64,000 nucleotides of DNA from Chryseobacterium populi. Lineage in GTDB: Bacteria > Bacteroidota > Bacteroidia > Flavobacteriales > Weeksellaceae. The notes under the pieces were generated by a model. That model was not told where the DNA came from. It did not search any database and saw only the letters and a list, made by a program, of their open reading frames with translations. The first letter of the stretch is position 1. The number at the start of each line of letters is the position of its first letter. A program made the translations under genes and the position numbers. Below are positions 62,490 through 64,000 of this stretch, in pieces. The DNA lies in the NCBI RefSeq assembly GCF_000282115.1, contig NZ_AKJY01000063.1:1-64000 (forward strand), read 5' to 3'.

Positions 62490-63634
62490 AGCTGAAATTT
62501 ATTATTTCCTTAATTTTTTTGCTTTACTTCAAATCTGTTTATTCCCAGTTAGTAATTACAGAAGTATATTACAATACACCATACAATGAGAAGATGTCCT
62601 TTCAAAATGATAGTGGTATTGTTAGTGCAAAAAAACACCATTGGGGTGAATTTGTTGAGATATACAATATAAGTGACAGAGATATTACCCTTAAAGACTG
62701 GTACTTAAAAGATGGTCAGGGAATATTCTGGCTTCCTGCAGATAAAACGATTAAAAAAGGAGAGTTTATGGTCGTTGCATATAGTAGTTTTCCTTCGGAG
62801 ATGACTCCTTTTACGGAGCTTTTCTCAACAACTGCAGGAAAAGATAATCAGATTATTCTTCAGGACCGTATCATTCTTAGAAACAAATCGGAAAGAATAT
62901 CATTGGGACGTTCATTTAACGGGATAAACCTTATCGAAAAGAGTAAATATGAATGGAATGACAAGGATGCTTTTAATTTTATTGCCAACATTTGGCAAGA
63001 TCCGGCCCAGTTTTATAATGTAAACTCTATCCAGTTTAATCCCAATTCTACTGATTATGAGGCTATACCCAATCCATTGGCAGCCACATACGTTCCACCT
63101 ACACAAAGTTATGAAGATCTGGTGAGGGATGATTTTCAGCAAAATTATAGTTATCTGGACTGGACTGATAATGTGAATGATCTTTTGAACAGGGTATGCC
63201 TGATTAATATTGAAAAAGTAGCTCAAAGCCCAACAGGTACCTATGATCAGGGATCAGTATGTTTTACTTATGATGAAGCAGGTAATATTTTGGCAGGGGC
63301 AGGCTGTACTTCGGATACCGGACCGGGTTCTGTATCTCAGGGATATAGTAGTGACGAGCTTGAAGCTATTAAAAACAGTATTGTGATTTCACCCAATCCT
63401 ACCAAGGCATCGGATTCTTATAATGTGACGATGAGCTGGTCTGGCCCGGCACTGAATAAGATCAATAATATTCAGGTGTCTAGTTCAGTCGGTGTGATTA
63501 TCTACGGTTTTGCACCTGGAAATGGAATCAATACCACCACTTTTAATCTTCAAAATCAATTACAAGGGGCCTTTATTGCAAATTTTGTACTAAATACAGG
63601 GCAGATTATCTCCAAAAACATTCTAAAATGGTAA
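62486..63634 (+). CDS. Lamin-tail domain protein with T9SS-like C-terminal domain
   Basis: The 382-residue protein has a signal peptide (IISLIFLLYFKSVYSQ), then a lamin-tail domain (about 22-135; LVITEVYYNT... GEFVEIYNISDRDITLKDWYLKD... NKSERISLG), a middle region ending in a CTSDTGPGSVSQ loop, and a C-terminal sorting-like domain (IVISPNPTKASDSYNV... ISKNILKW). It should be exported by the type IX system. The downstream RHS-type gene starts just after it. Confidence 0.78.
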   Translation: MKLKFIISLIFLLYFKSVYSQLVITEVYYNTPYNEKMSFQNDSGIVSAKKHHWGEFVEIYNISDRDITLKDWYLKDGQGIFWLPADKTIKKGEFMVVAYSSFPSEMTPFTELFSTTAGKDNQIILQDRIILRNKSERISLGRSFNGINLIEKSKYEWNDKDAFNFIANIWQDPAQFYNVNSIQFNPNSTDYEAIPNPLAATYVPPTQSYEDLVRDDFQQNYSYLDWTDNVNDLLNRVCLINIEKVAQSPTGTYDQGSVCFTYDEAGNILAGAGCTSDTGPGSVSQGYSSDELEAIKNSIVISPNPTKASDSYNVTMSWSGPALNKINNIQVSSSVGVIIYGFAPGNGINTTTFNLQNQLQGAFIANFVLNTGQIISKNILKW

Positions 63635-63642
63635 CGGTTAAT

Positions 63643-64000
63643 ATGAAACTCAAAATATATTCTTTATTGTTATTTGTTACTTCGGTATTTCTGATTGCCC
63701 AGAAGCAGACAAGTATTACTTTACAATATGACACATCCGGATATGCTGAAAATAATAACAGTAGTTCAAGATCGTCATCATCATCTTCAACTCAGAAAAC
63801 AAATCCTGCCGATGTATTGGTACCTACTGTTAATGGAGAAATGAATGTAAATGATGGAGGAACACTATCCTATACAATACCTGTTGAAACTGTGAAAGGA
63901 ATCAATGATCATCATCCGAATATCGCTCTTGCTTATAATAGCCAGAGTGGAAACGGCCAGGCCGGATGGGGTTGGAATGTAGTAGGTATTTCAATGATCA
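63643..64000 (+). CDS. SpvB/RHS-type secreted protein, 5' part only
   Basis: The frame begins MKLKIYSLLLFVTSVFLIAQ (ATG at 63643; an in-frame ATG at 63628 would overlap the previous gene) and continues to the window edge. After a Ser/Asn-rich linker, the text GGTLSYTIPVETVKGIN and PNIALAYNSQSGNGQAGWGWNVVG matches the conserved opening of SpvB/TcB/RHS-repeat proteins. Such proteins usually end in a variable toxin or repeat-cage region that lies beyond this window. It follows the lamin-tail gene by 8 bases. Confidence 0.75.
   Translation, partial: MKLKIYSLLLFVTSVFLIAQKQTSITLQYDTSGYAENNNSSSRSSSSSSTQKTNPADVLVPTVNGEMNVNDGGTLSYTIPVETVKGINDHHPNIALAYNSQSGNGQAGWGWNVVGISMI

Overview
The window is a chromosomal segment of a flavobacterium of the Chryseobacterium group (Bacteroidota, Weeksellaceae). 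Supporting signs are the low G+C content, promoters with a TAnnTTTG -7 element, type IX secretion (T9SS) C-terminal sorting domains on secreted proteins, a NADH dehydrogenase operon with a short NuoG, and many lineage-typical housekeeping genes. No species is claimed.

Layout. 1-4.7 kb: a truncated archaemetzincin-like remnant, a SixA-type phosphatase, ruvX-def, a DUF5606 gene and mazG with a lipoprotein gene. 4.7-12.8 kb: a large calcineurin-like phosphoesterase joined to an outer-membrane barrel, an HD domain/Pycsar-effector-like membrane protein beside a bestrophin-type channel, and a large GAF-like protein. 12.9-27.2 kb: the complete nuoA-N operon on the minus strand, with an outer-membrane barrel gene inserted between nuoF and nuoG and with spacers full of inverted repeats. 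27.3-39.4 kb: ordinary core genes (GNAT protein, YugP-like peptidase, YigZ, ribD, DUF349, aroE, a secreted endonuclease I, an FtsX-type permease, rbfA, methylmalonyl-CoA epimerase), plus a small cysteine-rich peptide gene with a double-glycine leader at 31.5 kb.

39.5-56.5 kb is an accessory region inserted at a tRNA-CAT gene. The 29 bases at the tRNA 3' end recur exactly 6,672 bp downstream inside a degenerate tRNA-like sequence, and a weaker third copy lies at 56.5 kb, each followed by a similar terminator hairpin. The first module holds an integrase N-terminal fragment and a compact minus-strand operon: a C5 cytosine methyltransferase, a protein with two GHKL ATPase domains and a long charged coiled coil, a receiver-like protein, and a caspase/CHAT-like cysteine protease. 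This looks like a phosphorelay-styled, protease-armed defence cassette linked to DNA methylation. The second module holds one giant gene (3138 aa), apparently an Mcf/large-clostridial-toxin-like protein with a C80-type autoprotease site and a hydrophobic translocation region.

56.6-64 kb: a methionine aminopeptidase, a Rossmann-fold epimerase-like protein, an outer-membrane barrel/TonB-receptor-like protein and, after a 620-bp AT-rich gap, a three-gene secretion locus (TPR protein, lamin-tail/T9SS protein, start of an SpvB/RHS-type protein) cut by the window edge.

All family assignments come from reading motifs by eye. No database search was run.
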